In this document: positions 50,938 to 58,290 of the stretch, piece after piece | Position numbering within the stretch: position 1 is the first letter of the stretch | Layout: each line of letters opens with the position of its first letter | Assembly (NCBI RefSeq): GCF_037055275.1 | Contig: NZ_CP146345.1 | Location: 1-64,000, forward strand | DNA: 64,000 nt | Origin: Pseudomonas sp. ML2-2023-3 | GTDB lineage: Bacteria > Pseudomonadota > Gammaproteobacteria > Pseudomonadales > Pseudomonadaceae | Reading direction: 5' to 3' | The notes under the pieces: model-generated | What the model was told of the DNA's origin: nothing | Databases searched by the model: none | What the model saw: the letters and a program-made list of their open reading frames with translations, nothing else | Program-made: the position numbers and the translations under genes

Positions 50938-53148
50938 TTATGCACGTGGCCCGCGTTTTATAGGCCTGGCCTTCGCCACGGCCTGCTGGTCAGCCAAAGC
51001 TTTGAGCCGAGCGTTCAAGGTCGGATCGGCTAGATCACCGGAGTAACCACGTTCAATGAGTGCCTTTAAAGCCGCGTCAACGAATTCGGGGGTACCTTTT
51101 ATCTCAATAGGCCGCTCCCACCGAGTACGCGTGTCATCAAGTGCATGGGCGAGCAGCTCGTCGTCGAGGAGGCCTCCAGGGAAAGAAACCTTCCCGCCGT
51201 GATCCACAAAACCCGGATCTCCTTCACCCCTACGAAAAACTACGGCCCCATCACGGCGGACAGTGCCAGCGGAAAACAAATTTGAACTTGAAGTAGGATC
51301 AACATCCCCTGCAAAAATGATCGCATTACCTTCCGTATTCGCTTTGCGTCTATCGCCATAGGTAAATCCACGCAACTGACTAATCGCACCAGGATCGCCG
51401 TTAGAAGCCTCACGCTCTACCCACTCACGGAATGTAAGCTTCTTATTCGAAGGATCACTCTTTAATTCGCGACGTAACAATTGGATTTTAGTCTTGAGTT
51501 CCTCACGCGACCTTAATGTTTCAAAAGCAAGAATACTGTAGAATGCTTTACGATCAAGTGGATGTTTGATTCGTGACTTTATATCTGCCCGTTGCTGGCG
51601 GGCTTGATCGCGGATCATCATAAATTGTTGCTTGACCCACTCTTTATCAATTCGGCGTGTAACAAACGCAACACGGTATGCATCATAACGTGCCCGTGTC
51701 GCTTTACGAAGCTGTGCACGCTCTTCACGGCGATTTTGCCGCTCAATAGGATCGCGCTTAGGGCTAGCGAATTTATTGTAAGCAGAGGCGGTCACAAAGT
51801 CTTTAGGCAACTCTCGCTCTTGATATTCACCAAGTCGTTTAACCAGACGCGCTAGTGACAACTGCTCGTGCATGTCGCTTGCTTTAATTCCTGTCGCTGA
51901 GACATCATCAAAATCAAAGATTGCAAGCCCACGACCTTTAGGACGAATACCCAGTCCAAATTTAGCTAATTGCACATGGAGTGTTTGCCATGTCATTTTT
52001 TCTGATTTTAGCAATTTAGCAATTTGCTTACGTGGTTCGCCACGGGCATAGGAGTGAAGACTTTGTTGATCTGCATGACGCTCCATGTCAGCAGCCTTTG
52101 TTGGTATCTTGCCCTGCTGTTTTGCCTTACTGGACGCCCACTGAATAATAGGACTTCCATTTTCATGAACAACGACATTAGGTCCATTGTCGTGTTTCAA
52201 GCCGTACCGCAACTCCAGCTCACGCATTGCATAATCCAGACGAAAATAATCACGGTCCGGATACACAGCATTGAACGAGTCAGGATGAACTCTATTTACG
52301 GTCATATGGAGATGTACGTTATCGGTATCGTGATGAATCGCAAACACGTATTGATGATCTTTCATGCCTACAGCTTCCATGGCATGAAGACCAGAAGCAA
52401 AAGCCTGCTCATCAGTTGGAAATTCGTCAGATGGCCAACTCAAAATCACATGGTAAACAGGATCTTTAACTCTAGCATTTTGAGCGGCAACTGCTCTCAT
52501 CTCAGCTGCAGCTGTTTCAAGACTCAAACAGTTGTGCTGACAGGAAACGCCTGAAGACGATTTCTCGTTGATCGAGTCACCTAACAAAGAGCCTGTTTCT
52601 AGTTCGGCTAGAGCTGCTTGTTCATCTGCTCGATTCCTTCGTTGAGAGGCTGAAGCATGAAACGCAATTGCGGTTCGACGGGCTCTGGCTCGTGCCGCAA
52701 AGTCAGGATGATTTCTTGTAGCTTGTCGGAGATAACTTGCTGCTGTTGCAAGATGGTTTCGAGCAGCGGCAATGCTTCTTTCATGTTCATCGGAATCTAC
52801 CTTTTGGAGCTGTTGGTTACCACTTCGGTCAGCGTCTCCTGGAACTTCGTGTTGAGACGTGACATGTCTACGCCCATCGGTATCAAGAGCCCTTCGAGCA
52901 CTTCCAAGACGCCCTCTGATGGCATCTGCATCAGTAAGGCTAATTCGTCCAGTCGCTCGCAGATTGTTTGCTGCTCTTTCGAGATGCGCTCTAGCAGACT
53001 CAAGAATTGCGTTGTCTCTTCGGCTGTAGCCTGGATCGAGCTCATCAGTCAGTTCCTTTTTTTCATCGTCTCGTTGTGTCGCATATTGGACCAAATCGGC
53101 AAAACTGGATTTACCATCAGCCCTGCGCGGTGGGACTTTGGCGAGCAT
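50938..53148 (-). CDS. MOBP relaxase (TraI/NikB-like), 736 aa
   Basis: The relaxase begins MLAKVPPRRADGKSSFADLV with the catalytic Tyr at residue 22 (VQYATQRDD), the position used by RP4 TraI. The metal-binding HHDTDNVHLH motif is at about 272-281. A linker of about 165 residues, rich in Ala and Arg, separates the N-terminal piece from CQHNCLSLETAAAE; NikB-type relaxases appear to have a much shorter linker there. Two small genes are read in another frame through this linker. The start overlaps the upstream TraJ-like gene. It nicks oriT and pilots the strand through the channel. Confidence 0.9.
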   Translation of the reverse strand: MLAKVPPRRADGKSSFADLVQYATQRDDEKKELTDELDPGYSRRDNAILESARAHLERAANNLRATGRISLTDADAIRGRLGSARRALDTDGRRHVTSQHEVPGDADRSGNQQLQKVDSDEHERSIAAARNHLATAASYLRQATRNHPDFAARARARRTAIAFHASASQRRNRADEQAALAELETGSLLGDSINEKSSSGVSCQHNCLSLETAAAEMRAVAAQNARVKDPVYHVILSWPSDEFPTDEQAFASGLHAMEAVGMKDHQYVFAIHHDTDNVHLHMTVNRVHPDSFNAVYPDRDYFRLDYAMRELELRYGLKHDNGPNVVVHENGSPIIQWASSKAKQQGKIPTKAADMERHADQQSLHSYARGEPRKQIAKLLKSEKMTWQTLHVQLAKFGLGIRPKGRGLAIFDFDDVSATGIKASDMHEQLSLARLVKRLGEYQERELPKDFVTASAYNKFASPKRDPIERQNRREERAQLRKATRARYDAYRVAFVTRRIDKEWVKQQFMMIRDQARQQRADIKSRIKHPLDRKAFYSILAFETLRSREELKTKIQLLRRELKSDPSNKKLTFREWVEREASNGDPGAISQLRGFTYGDRRKANTEGNAIIFAGDVDPTSSSNLFSAGTVRRDGAVVFRRGEGDPGFVDHGGKVSFPGGLLDDELLAHALDDTRTRWERPIEIKGTPEFVDAALKALIERGYSGDLADPTLNARLKALADQQAVAKARPIKRGPRA
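52608..52790 (-). CDS. Overprinted mobilization-like small protein B inside relaxase (60 aa)
   Basis: ATG at 52790 is preceded by AAAAGGTAG six bases upstream, a site that also contains the stop codon of the first embedded gene. The product begins MNMKEALPLLETILQQQQVI and is a helical, coiled-coil-like peptide. It shares its frame with the first embedded gene and lies entirely within the relaxase linker. ColE1 mbeB/mbeD in mbeA and RP4 traH in traI are known precedents; equivalence is inferred only. Confidence 0.55.
   Translation of the reverse strand: MNMKEALPLLETILQQQQVISDKLQEIILTLRHEPEPVEPQLRFMLQPLNEGIEQMNKQL
52797..53045 (-). CDS. Overprinted mobilization-like small protein A inside relaxase (82 aa)
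   Basis: ATG at 53045 has AAGGAA about eight bases upstream. The product begins MSSIQATAEETTQFLSLLER and has strong helical heptad character (RISKEQQTICERLDELALLM). Its stop (TAG) is seven bases before the start of the second embedded gene. The host linker lies in a different frame and is low complexity, so the pair is better explained as genuine overprinted genes than as chance. Expression is not shown. Confidence 0.6.
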   Translation of the reverse strand: MSSIQATAEETTQFLSLLERISKEQQTICERLDELALLMQMPSEGVLEVLEGLLIPMGVDMSRLNTKFQETLTEVVTNSSKR

Positions 53149-53450
53149 TAAGAACCAATCCTTATGATGGCTTGCTTCAGCTCAACAAGAATCTCTGCCA
53201 ACTCCTTGGAATGCCTGCCCCCGCTTTCGTTGTACAGGTGCTTTTGAAGGCCCCCAAGCCTCCGCAGCTCGTTGAGGATGTGCCCGTCGACCTTGCTACG
53301 CGTGCGCCTATTCAGAGCAGTCGCAAGCATGAACTGCCCCACGCTCTGGCCGCAGTCATGGGCTTTCTGCCTAACGATTTCTTCCTCATCCTCAAAACAC
53401 CTAATAGGTGGCAGGCGGCCGGTTCGACGCCGCTGTTCACTCGTACTCAT
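53148..53450 (-). CDS. TraJ/NikA-like relaxosome accessory protein
   Basis: The 100-residue protein (MSTSEQRRRTGRLPPIRCFE then EDEEEIVRQKAHDCGQSVGQ, RSKVDGHILNELRRLGGLQK) matches MobC/NikA/TraJ-type ribbon-helix-helix proteins that bind oriT and recruit the relaxase. Its stop overlaps the relaxase start (TAATG). It lies next to the oriT candidate, as TraJ does in RP4. Confidence 0.8.
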   Translation of the reverse strand: MSTSEQRRRTGRLPPIRCFEDEEEIVRQKAHDCGQSVGQFMLATALNRRTRSKVDGHILNELRRLGGLQKHLYNESGGRHSKELAEILVELKQAIIRIGS

Positions 53451-53544
53451 AAATAGGTCCTTCGCTGTTCAAGGGGTCTCGGGGCGTAGCCCTGAGCAGG
53501 GAGGTAGGCCGCGCAAGGGAGTGAAACGACTGCAGCGAGGCCGG

Positions 53545-53590
53545 TTGTACGTACGCCATTTATGGCGGGAGTACAAACCCTACCCTGTCC
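53545..53590 (+). other. Candidate oriT: nested palindrome with nic-like sequence
   Basis: Between the TraJ-like and traK-like genes is a nested palindrome at 53545-53576: TTGTAC pairs with GTACAA and CGCCAT pairs with ATGGCG. It is followed at 53577-53590 by ACCC-TACCCTGTCC, where TACCCTG resembles the RP4-type nic core TATCCTG. An inverted repeat next to the nic core and flanking relaxosome genes are the usual P-type oriT layout. Nicking has not been tested. Confidence 0.65.
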
Positions 53591-53606
53591 TAAATTCTAG
53601 ACCGCA

Positions 53607-53632
53607 TTTCGTATGCAGGCTATCGTACGGAC
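53607..53632. promoter_or_regulatory. 26-bp palindromic operator-like site, copy 5
   Basis: Half-sites TTTCGTAT and GTACGGAC (one position divergent from ATACGRAA) flank a 10-bp spacer. The site abuts the -35 of the traK promoter at 53634 and is 17 bases from the nic-like sequence, so a bound protein could affect both transcription and nicking. Confidence 0.68.
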
Positions 53633-53633
53633 C

Positions 53634-53661
53634 TTGACTGCGCAAGAGATGCCCATACAAT
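53634..53661 (+). promoter_or_regulatory. Sigma70 promoter for traK-traL-traM-like genes
   Basis: TTGACT and TACAAT hexamers are separated by 16 bp, 32 bases before the traK-like start. A good match to the sigma70 consensus. Confidence 0.7.
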
Positions 53662-53692
53662 CGGGGTAAATGCACGTTTCGAGGAAAGGCGA

Positions 53693-54133
53693 ATGGCGAT
53701 CAGCGTTTCGCAGATTGAGATACTCAAGGGAAAGCTTGAGGAGATGCCTCAGGTGGAAGATCCAGATCGAAAGATTTCAAATCTTGAAGCAATACGGATG
53801 ATGGCTTCGTCTATTCGAGACTTGCAGTCTCGAGGGTACAGCATCGAGAAAATTACAGAGATCCTCAGGGAGAGTGGATTGGAGATCGCTCCTACGACGC
53901 TGAAAAGCTATCTCACGAAGGTGAAGGTTTCTCCAGCGAAGTCGAATTCTCGGTCAACCAATAAACCGCGCCGATCATCAGCAACCACCAGCCGTGGGGA
54001 CAAGAAAAAAGCATCTGAAAAAGCCGTTCCTGGGGTCGAATCCAAACCAGCGAGCAGCACGAAAAATTCAACCGGAGTAACTCCGGTTCCACCAGGTAGT
54101 TTCACACCTAAGGACGATACTGATGAAATCTAA
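53693..54133 (+). CDS. TraK-like oriT-binding protein (RP4-type)
   Basis: The 146-residue protein has an N-terminal segment EAIRMMASSIRDLQSRGYSI followed by IEKITEILRESGLEIAPTTL and LKSYLTKVK, the pattern of RP4 TraK-type proteins that wrap oriT DNA. A basic, Ser/Lys-rich tail follows. It starts the traKLM-like operon opposite TraJ and relaxase across the candidate oriT. GAGGAAAGGCGA precedes the ATG. Confidence 0.7.
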   Translation: MAISVSQIEILKGKLEEMPQVEDPDRKISNLEAIRMMASSIRDLQSRGYSIEKITEILRESGLEIAPTTLKSYLTKVKVSPAKSNSRSTNKPRRSSATTSRGDKKKASEKAVPGVESKPASSTKNSTGVTPVPPGSFTPKDDTDEI

Positions 54134-54824
54134 AGAAGCTAAAAAAGGTGATATTTATTTCGTTGGCGGGGGTAAAGGCGGTGTAGGGAAAACCTTCACT
54201 ACGATTGCCCTCGTTGATGCGCTCGAACAAGCAGGCGTGAAGGTTCTGCTTATTGAATCGGACACATCTAATCCAGACGTTTGGAAAATGTACAAGGATC
54301 AAATTGAAACTCGACTGATTGACCTTGATGATGCAAATGGCTGGATTGATCTTGTAAACGCCTGCGATGAGTTCAAAGATCATGTCGTAGTGATCAACAC
54401 AGCAGCACGAAATAACAAAGGTGTTGTTGCATATGGCGAGACACTGAATAGCACACTCGTGGAGCTGGGCCGTGAATTGACAACGCTATGGGTGATCAAT
54501 CGTCAGAGGGACAGCCTGGAACTCCTAAAAGAGTATCGAGACGCTCTGCCTGGTACGAAGGTTCATGTGATCCGAAACGGATACTTCGGTAACGAGCAGA
54601 AGTTTGAACTCTACAATTTCTCTAAAACACGGGAAATGATTGAAAGTGAAGGTGGAAAATCTCTTTTGCTACCAGATCTTGCGGACAGGGTTAGTGATGA
54701 TCTCTACAGCAAACGGTTGTCGGTTTCACAAGCAATGATCGAACTTCCTATCGGCAATCGTGCCGAATTATCAAGGTGGCGGCGTGATGCGGCACGAATG
54801 ATTGGTGAGGTGATCGATGGATGA
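54123..54824 (+). CDS. TraL-like ParA/MinD-family ATPase (RP4-type)
   Basis: The 233-residue protein has a deviant Walker A GGGKGGVGKT at about residues 15-24, typical of ParA/MinD-like proteins, and a later VVINTAARNN segment (switch region). RP4 TraL and R388 StbB are such ATPases next to oriT. It overlaps the traK-like stop by 11 bases. It may position the plasmid or help transfer; a role in partition cannot be excluded. Confidence 0.75.
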   Translation: MKSKEAKKGDIYFVGGGKGGVGKTFTTIALVDALEQAGVKVLLIESDTSNPDVWKMYKDQIETRLIDLDDANGWIDLVNACDEFKDHVVVINTAARNNKGVVAYGETLNSTLVELGRELTTLWVINRQRDSLELLKEYRDALPGTKVHVIRNGYFGNEQKFELYNFSKTREMIESEGGKSLLLPDLADRVSDDLYSKRLSVSQAMIELPIGNRAELSRWRRDAARMIGEVIDG

Positions 54825-55455
54825 CATCGAAAGTAGTTTTAAAGCGTTACTCGGTCGTCAGCCTTCTGACAAAGAAGTCGAACGATTATACCGTGTGAAA
54901 AACGCACTCAACATACGTGATAATGATGCTATGTGGATGATTCTGATGGCTTTGGAATCGTACGACACATTATATAGCAAGTATCCGGCTCTGATTGCAG
55001 GCCAGGTAGATGTAGTTATCGAAAAGCAACGTGAACTGATTGCTGAAATAGTTGATGCTGAAAGTAAAAAAGCATTAAGTACACTGTCTTCTGCTGTTGC
55101 CCAAACAAGTCAACTTGTTGCTATGAAAGTAGCAGACACTGCCCGTTGGCAAGCCTGGGGTTGGGTGTGTGTTGGATTAATTGCATTCGGAGCGCTGTGC
55201 CTAACTGCTGGATTTATTCTTGGCAGCGGCAACATGCCTTTCTGGGCTTCAACTCATCAGTCAAGCAATCCTCTTGAGATAGTTATTTCGATATTGATGA
55301 AAGCTCCTGTTGGATGGCTGGTACCACTAATCAGTTCTGCAGTGGTTATCGTAACTCTTGCAAGCAATCGGCAGGTGCGAATCAAAAAACCTATTATTAT
55401 CAGCTTGATAATGATGGTGGTACTGTCAGTTTTTTGCATACACACGATCATTTAG
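54817..55455 (+). CDS. TraM-like membrane protein (RP4-type)
   Basis: The 212-residue protein begins MDDIESSFKALLGRQPSDKE, continues as a helical segment (AALIAGQVDVVIEKQRELIA region) and has three hydrophobic helices from about residue 112 on (WGWVCVGLIAFGALCLTAGF, then APVGWLVPLISSAVVIVTLA and IIISLIMMVVLSVFCIHTI). The position after the ParA-like gene and the N-terminal motif fit RP4 TraM-type proteins, though RP4 TraM is shorter. It overlaps the ParA-like gene by eight bases. Confidence 0.6.
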   Translation: MDDIESSFKALLGRQPSDKEVERLYRVKNALNIRDNDAMWMILMALESYDTLYSKYPALIAGQVDVVIEKQRELIAEIVDAESKKALSTLSSAVAQTSQLVAMKVADTARWQAWGWVCVGLIAFGALCLTAGFILGSGNMPFWASTHQSSNPLEIVISILMKAPVGWLVPLISSAVVIVTLASNRQVRIKKPIIISLIMMVVLSVFCIHTII

Positions 55456-55460
55456 GGCAA

Positions 55461-55484
55461 CGGGGGCTTTTTATTTAGCCCCCG
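55461..55484 (+). terminator. Hairpin terminator after traM-like gene
   Basis: An 8-bp stem (CGGGGGCT / AGCCCCCG) with a T-rich loop (TTTTATTT) lies 5 bases after the stop. It lacks a downstream T-run, so efficiency is uncertain; it directly abuts the operator at 55487. Confidence 0.6.
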
Positions 55485-55486
55485 CG

Positions 55487-55512
55487 TTCCGTATAATGCC
55501 TACAATACGGAA
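55487..55512. promoter_or_regulatory. 26-bp palindromic operator-like site, copy 6 (best match)
   Basis: Half-sites TTCCGTAT and ATACGGAA are perfectly palindromic, 10 bp apart, and enclose TATAAT at its left part. It is in front of the 55554 gene, with a second TATAAT at 55522-55527. This is the most symmetric of the six copies. Confidence 0.75.
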
Positions 55513-55553
55513 GAAACCAGATATAATGGACACCGATGTCCACGGAGGTGACT

Positions 55554-56054
55554 ATGAAAGGGTATGAGAACATAAAGGCATTCAGGGCTGTTGCGCTTAC
55601 ATTGAAAGGATACAGTGAAGAGGAGACTAGTCACGGGCTTGCTTGGTCATGCAAAGTCTACTGCGATAACAAGAAAATAGGCACAGTCAGCAACACTGGA
55701 AATGGTGCTGTTACAGCTTGCGATGTACCTATTGATAAACAAGTCGCTCTCGTGAGCAGCCTTAAATCGAAAGGGTACCAACTGACGCCAAGCCTCGCTG
55801 GTCAAGTCTGTACAGAACCAGCCGATCCTGATGAGTGGTTCGTTGCTGCAATAAGTCAAATGGTTGATGAAGTCACGCGCTTACGTCAGTTAAAGCGCTT
55901 GGTAAAAACCCATTTGATTATTCGTCAATACTCGTCTGAACATGAGTTTTCGTTTTACAAAGCTGTCCCCAGTGCTGCATCAAAAGCACGACTCACAAGG
56001 CAACTGGGTAGTGATTTAATCTGCTTTATGAACGATGAAATTCATGGCCTGTAA
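55554..56054 (+). CDS. Hypothetical protein (166 aa)
   Basis: The product begins MKGYENIKAFRAVALTLKGY and looks soluble; a mid-protein helix (VDEVTRLRQLKRLVKTHLII) is basic. GGAGG lies six bases before ATG 55554; an upstream ATG at 55536 is in frame but lacks a site. It is the first gene behind operator copy 6. Function unknown. Confidence 0.55.
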   Translation: MKGYENIKAFRAVALTLKGYSEEETSHGLAWSCKVYCDNKKIGTVSNTGNGAVTACDVPIDKQVALVSSLKSKGYQLTPSLAGQVCTEPADPDEWFVAAISQMVDEVTRLRQLKRLVKTHLIIRQYSSEHEFSFYKAVPSAASKARLTRQLGSDLICFMNDEIHGL

Positions 56055-56122
56055 CCTGTCCGAAGGTGCAGGCATATCCGATCCTAGCCAGTAGTGTTTA
56101 CCTGCCGATTCCGAGAGGGTTT

Positions 56123-56341
56123 ATGGGCCACGATGACCAGACTGCCGAAACCTCACTTGCCTACATAGCCTACGTAGAAGCCTGGGCATTTAGCAGTTCC
56201 TCCGCAGAAGTTCGCCTGAAACACGACGCCTCGACCGGCGAGATCAAAGGGACGATTGCCGTGGTGGCAATGACACGTATCGCGCTTGGAGATCCAGAAT
56301 TTGAAGAAGCGTTTCCTGAATACGTACACGCAAAATCATAA
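56123..56341 (+). CDS. Small hypothetical protein (72 aa)
   Basis: The acidic product begins MGHDDQTAETSLAYIAYVEA. GAGAGG lies four bases before ATG 56123; an in-frame ATG 57 bases earlier is less well spaced. It follows the 55554 gene on the same strand. Function unknown. Confidence 0.45.
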   Translation: MGHDDQTAETSLAYIAYVEAWAFSSSSAEVRLKHDASTGEIKGTIAVVAMTRIALGDPEFEEAFPEYVHAKS

Positions 56342-56395
56342 AAATCTCAGCTAGACGCCAGTCTCGAAAGCTGATCTGAACCTTTCCCTATTTAT

Positions 56396-56417
56396 GGTGA
56401 TAAAATACGTTATCACC
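56396..56417. promoter_or_regulatory. Perfect palindrome GGTGATAA/TTATCACC before GNAT-integrase operon
   Basis: An 8-bp inverted repeat (GGTGATAA, six-base spacer, TTATCACC) lies 23 bases before the GNAT-like start. It is a different motif from the 26-bp plasmid palindrome and so may bind a separate regulator of this module. Confidence 0.5.
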
Positions 56418-56439
56418 ACTTTTAGAGGCAGAAGGGCGC

Positions 56440-56991
56440 ATGGCACTTTTTGACCCCATCCGCGACTATTTCCATAGACGCCAAGCCAAAATTCTGAATG
56501 AACAAGCCTCCCGCGTTCACCTGGTGAATCGACGGCAGGAATCCCATCGCGGCAACTTTGTTTTTCCCGGTACCGACTTTGTGGATGACATCGAGGTCGG
56601 TGGCCAGCGCGTCGGATATGTCAGCTACGGCATCAATCCGCTGGATGACCGCGTGTACATCAACAAGATTGACATCGAGCTGCAACATCAGCGCCAAGGG
56701 TTTGGCTTGGGGGTGCTTTGGTGCCTTTGGCTTAAGCACCAGGTGCCCATCGTGCCGCTTTACCAGTACGGCGCCTCTAACGGATTCTGGAGCCTGGCTC
56801 GTCAGCGGTTCTTGGCAGCCGGTGCGCTGATAGAAGATCAACTGCGCACTGACACTGAGCTTGATGCCGCCAAACAGCGCTGGCAGCATCTGGTGCCCGA
56901 GCTGGCACACGAGCGGCAGATCCGCGAGATGATGGCCTCGCCGGATTGGCCCGAGATCGAGGCTGGGTTCATAGCGAGGCAGAAGTTATGA
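56440..56991 (+). CDS. GNAT-like acetyltransferase partner of integrase
   Basis: The 183-residue protein begins MALFDPIRDYFHRRQAKILN and has an acetyl-CoA-binding-like motif (QHQRQGFGLGVLWCLWLKH) typical of GNAT folds. Its stop overlaps the start of the tyrosine recombinase, so they are translated together. The substrate is unknown. As a pair they form a small mobile or multimer-resolution module. Confidence 0.6.
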   Translation: MALFDPIRDYFHRRQAKILNEQASRVHLVNRRQESHRGNFVFPGTDFVDDIEVGGQRVGYVSYGINPLDDRVYINKIDIELQHQRQGFGLGVLWCLWLKHQVPIVPLYQYGASNGFWSLARQRFLAAGALIEDQLRTDTELDAAKQRWQHLVPELAHERQIREMMASPDWPEIEAGFIARQKL

Positions 56992-57947
56992 GCGAGCTCG
57001 TCAGTTCGGGCGGCGCCGGTGGACGTCGACTAACTTCCGCTGAGTTCCAGCAGTTGGCCAGTGTGCCAGCTGCAGTCGAGTGGTTTGCCAATATCGACAA
57101 CCCACGTACCCGACGTGCCTATCAGAATGACCTGGAAGACTTCTGCAGCTTTGTCGGCCTCACCGGCGCCGATGAGTTCCGTGCTGTTACTCGCGCACAT
57201 GTACTGGCATGGCGTGCCCAGCTGGAAACTCGGGGCCTGGCCGGGGCCACGATCCGGCGCAAACTGGCCGCGCTGGCCAGCCTGTTCGATCATCTCCTGG
57301 AGAACAATGCCGTTGCCGGTGGGAACCCTGTGCATGGGGTCAAGCGACCCAAGATCGAAACCAACGAAGGGAAAACGCCGGCACTCGGTGACGACCAGGC
57401 TAAAAGGTTGCTGGACGCTCCTGATACAGAAACCGTGAAGGGAGTGAGGGATCGGGCGATCCTGGCTGTATTGCTGTACCACGGGCTTCGACGGGAAGAG
57501 GCGGCAAGACTGACAACGAGTGACCTGGTGGAGCGCCGAGGCATAAAGCATCTTCGGGTGCATGGGAAGGGGAAGAAAATTCGCTTCCTCCCACTCCACC
57601 CAGTTGCTGCTGAGCGGATCTATGCGTACCTGGAGCTCGACAGTGCCCGAGATACATCATCGGGACCGCTATTCCGTTCCGTCCGGGGCAAAACCACCGG
57701 TGCTGGAGTTACAGCGAATGGGCTTTATACGGTGGTGGCGTATTGGGCGCGTGTTGCTGGCATCGAGGTCGACGGCCTGGGCGTGCATGGGTTGCGCGCT
57801 ACGGCCGCGACAAACGCCCTGGACCATGATGCTGACATCGCGAAGGTTCAGATGTGGCTGGGTCACGCGAACATCAGCACAACGCGACTGTATGATCGGC
57901 GCGGCCAGCGGCCGGAGGATTCACCTACGTATAAGGTTAAGTATTGA
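56988..57947 (+). CDS. Tyrosine site-specific recombinase (XerC/D-like)
   Basis: The 319-residue protein has an N-terminal core-binding domain and a catalytic domain with Arg in GLRREEAARL (about residue 168), Lys in VHGKGKKIRF, the HGLRATAATN box and LGHANISTTRLYDR with Tyr near 302. All catalytic residues are present. ATG at 56988 overlaps the GNAT stop (ATGA); a longer TTG form is less likely. It may resolve plasmid multimers or move a cassette. Confidence 0.85.
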   Translation: MSELVSSGGAGGRRLTSAEFQQLASVPAAVEWFANIDNPRTRRAYQNDLEDFCSFVGLTGADEFRAVTRAHVLAWRAQLETRGLAGATIRRKLAALASLFDHLLENNAVAGGNPVHGVKRPKIETNEGKTPALGDDQAKRLLDAPDTETVKGVRDRAILAVLLYHGLRREEAARLTTSDLVERRGIKHLRVHGKGKKIRFLPLHPVAAERIYAYLELDSARDTSSGPLFRSVRGKTTGAGVTANGLYTVVAYWARVAGIEVDGLGVHGLRATAATNALDHDADIAKVQMWLGHANISTTRLYDRRGQRPEDSPTYKVKY

Positions 57948-57961
57948 GTACGAACTCATAG

Positions 57962-58258
57962 TCAAGCCGGGAGGCTGACAAAAACTGGGAAGTTAACCGC
58001 CGAAGCGCAAACTTCAGCACTTTCGTCGCAATCCCAGCAACCGCGATCATCGTCCCATGCGACAGGACTAATACACCCTGCAGTTTCCATTTCTACTTCA
58101 CCAGCTTCGTTCAATGTCACGGCATAGACTTCACCATCTTCGAGGAAGATGGCCCCGCCGTCAGGCAGACGTAGCGCCTTGCCCGGTTGGCTATGGAGCA
58201 CGGCGGTGTAAGCCGAATACATCGCATCAAAGGTCAGATGTTTAGGTGATAGGTTCAT
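57962..58258 (-). CDS. Hypothetical acidic protein (98 aa)
   Basis: The product begins MNLSPKHLTFDAMYSAYTAV and contains several Asp/Cys pairs (WDDDRGCWDCDESAEV). AAGGA lies nine bases before the ATG. It converges on the recombinase gene. No family recognised. Confidence 0.45.
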   Translation of the reverse strand: MNLSPKHLTFDAMYSAYTAVLHSQPGKALRLPDGGAIFLEDGEVYAVTLNEAGEVEMETAGCISPVAWDDDRGCWDCDESAEVCASAVNFPVFVSLPA

Positions 58259-58290
58259 AGCTTTTTTCCTTGGTCAGCTTGTCACTGTTA

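Noticed and set aside
52024..52554. Long + strand frame opposite the relaxase (176 codons)
   Set aside because: No ribosome site, odd composition (many Cys, Met and Ile) and full overlap with the conserved relaxase core make it an antisense shadow.
54123..54824. Plasmid partition ParA with parB partner
   Set aside because: No ParB or centromere-like repeats follow; gene order with TraK-like and TraM-like neighbours fits the RP4 TraL type better.
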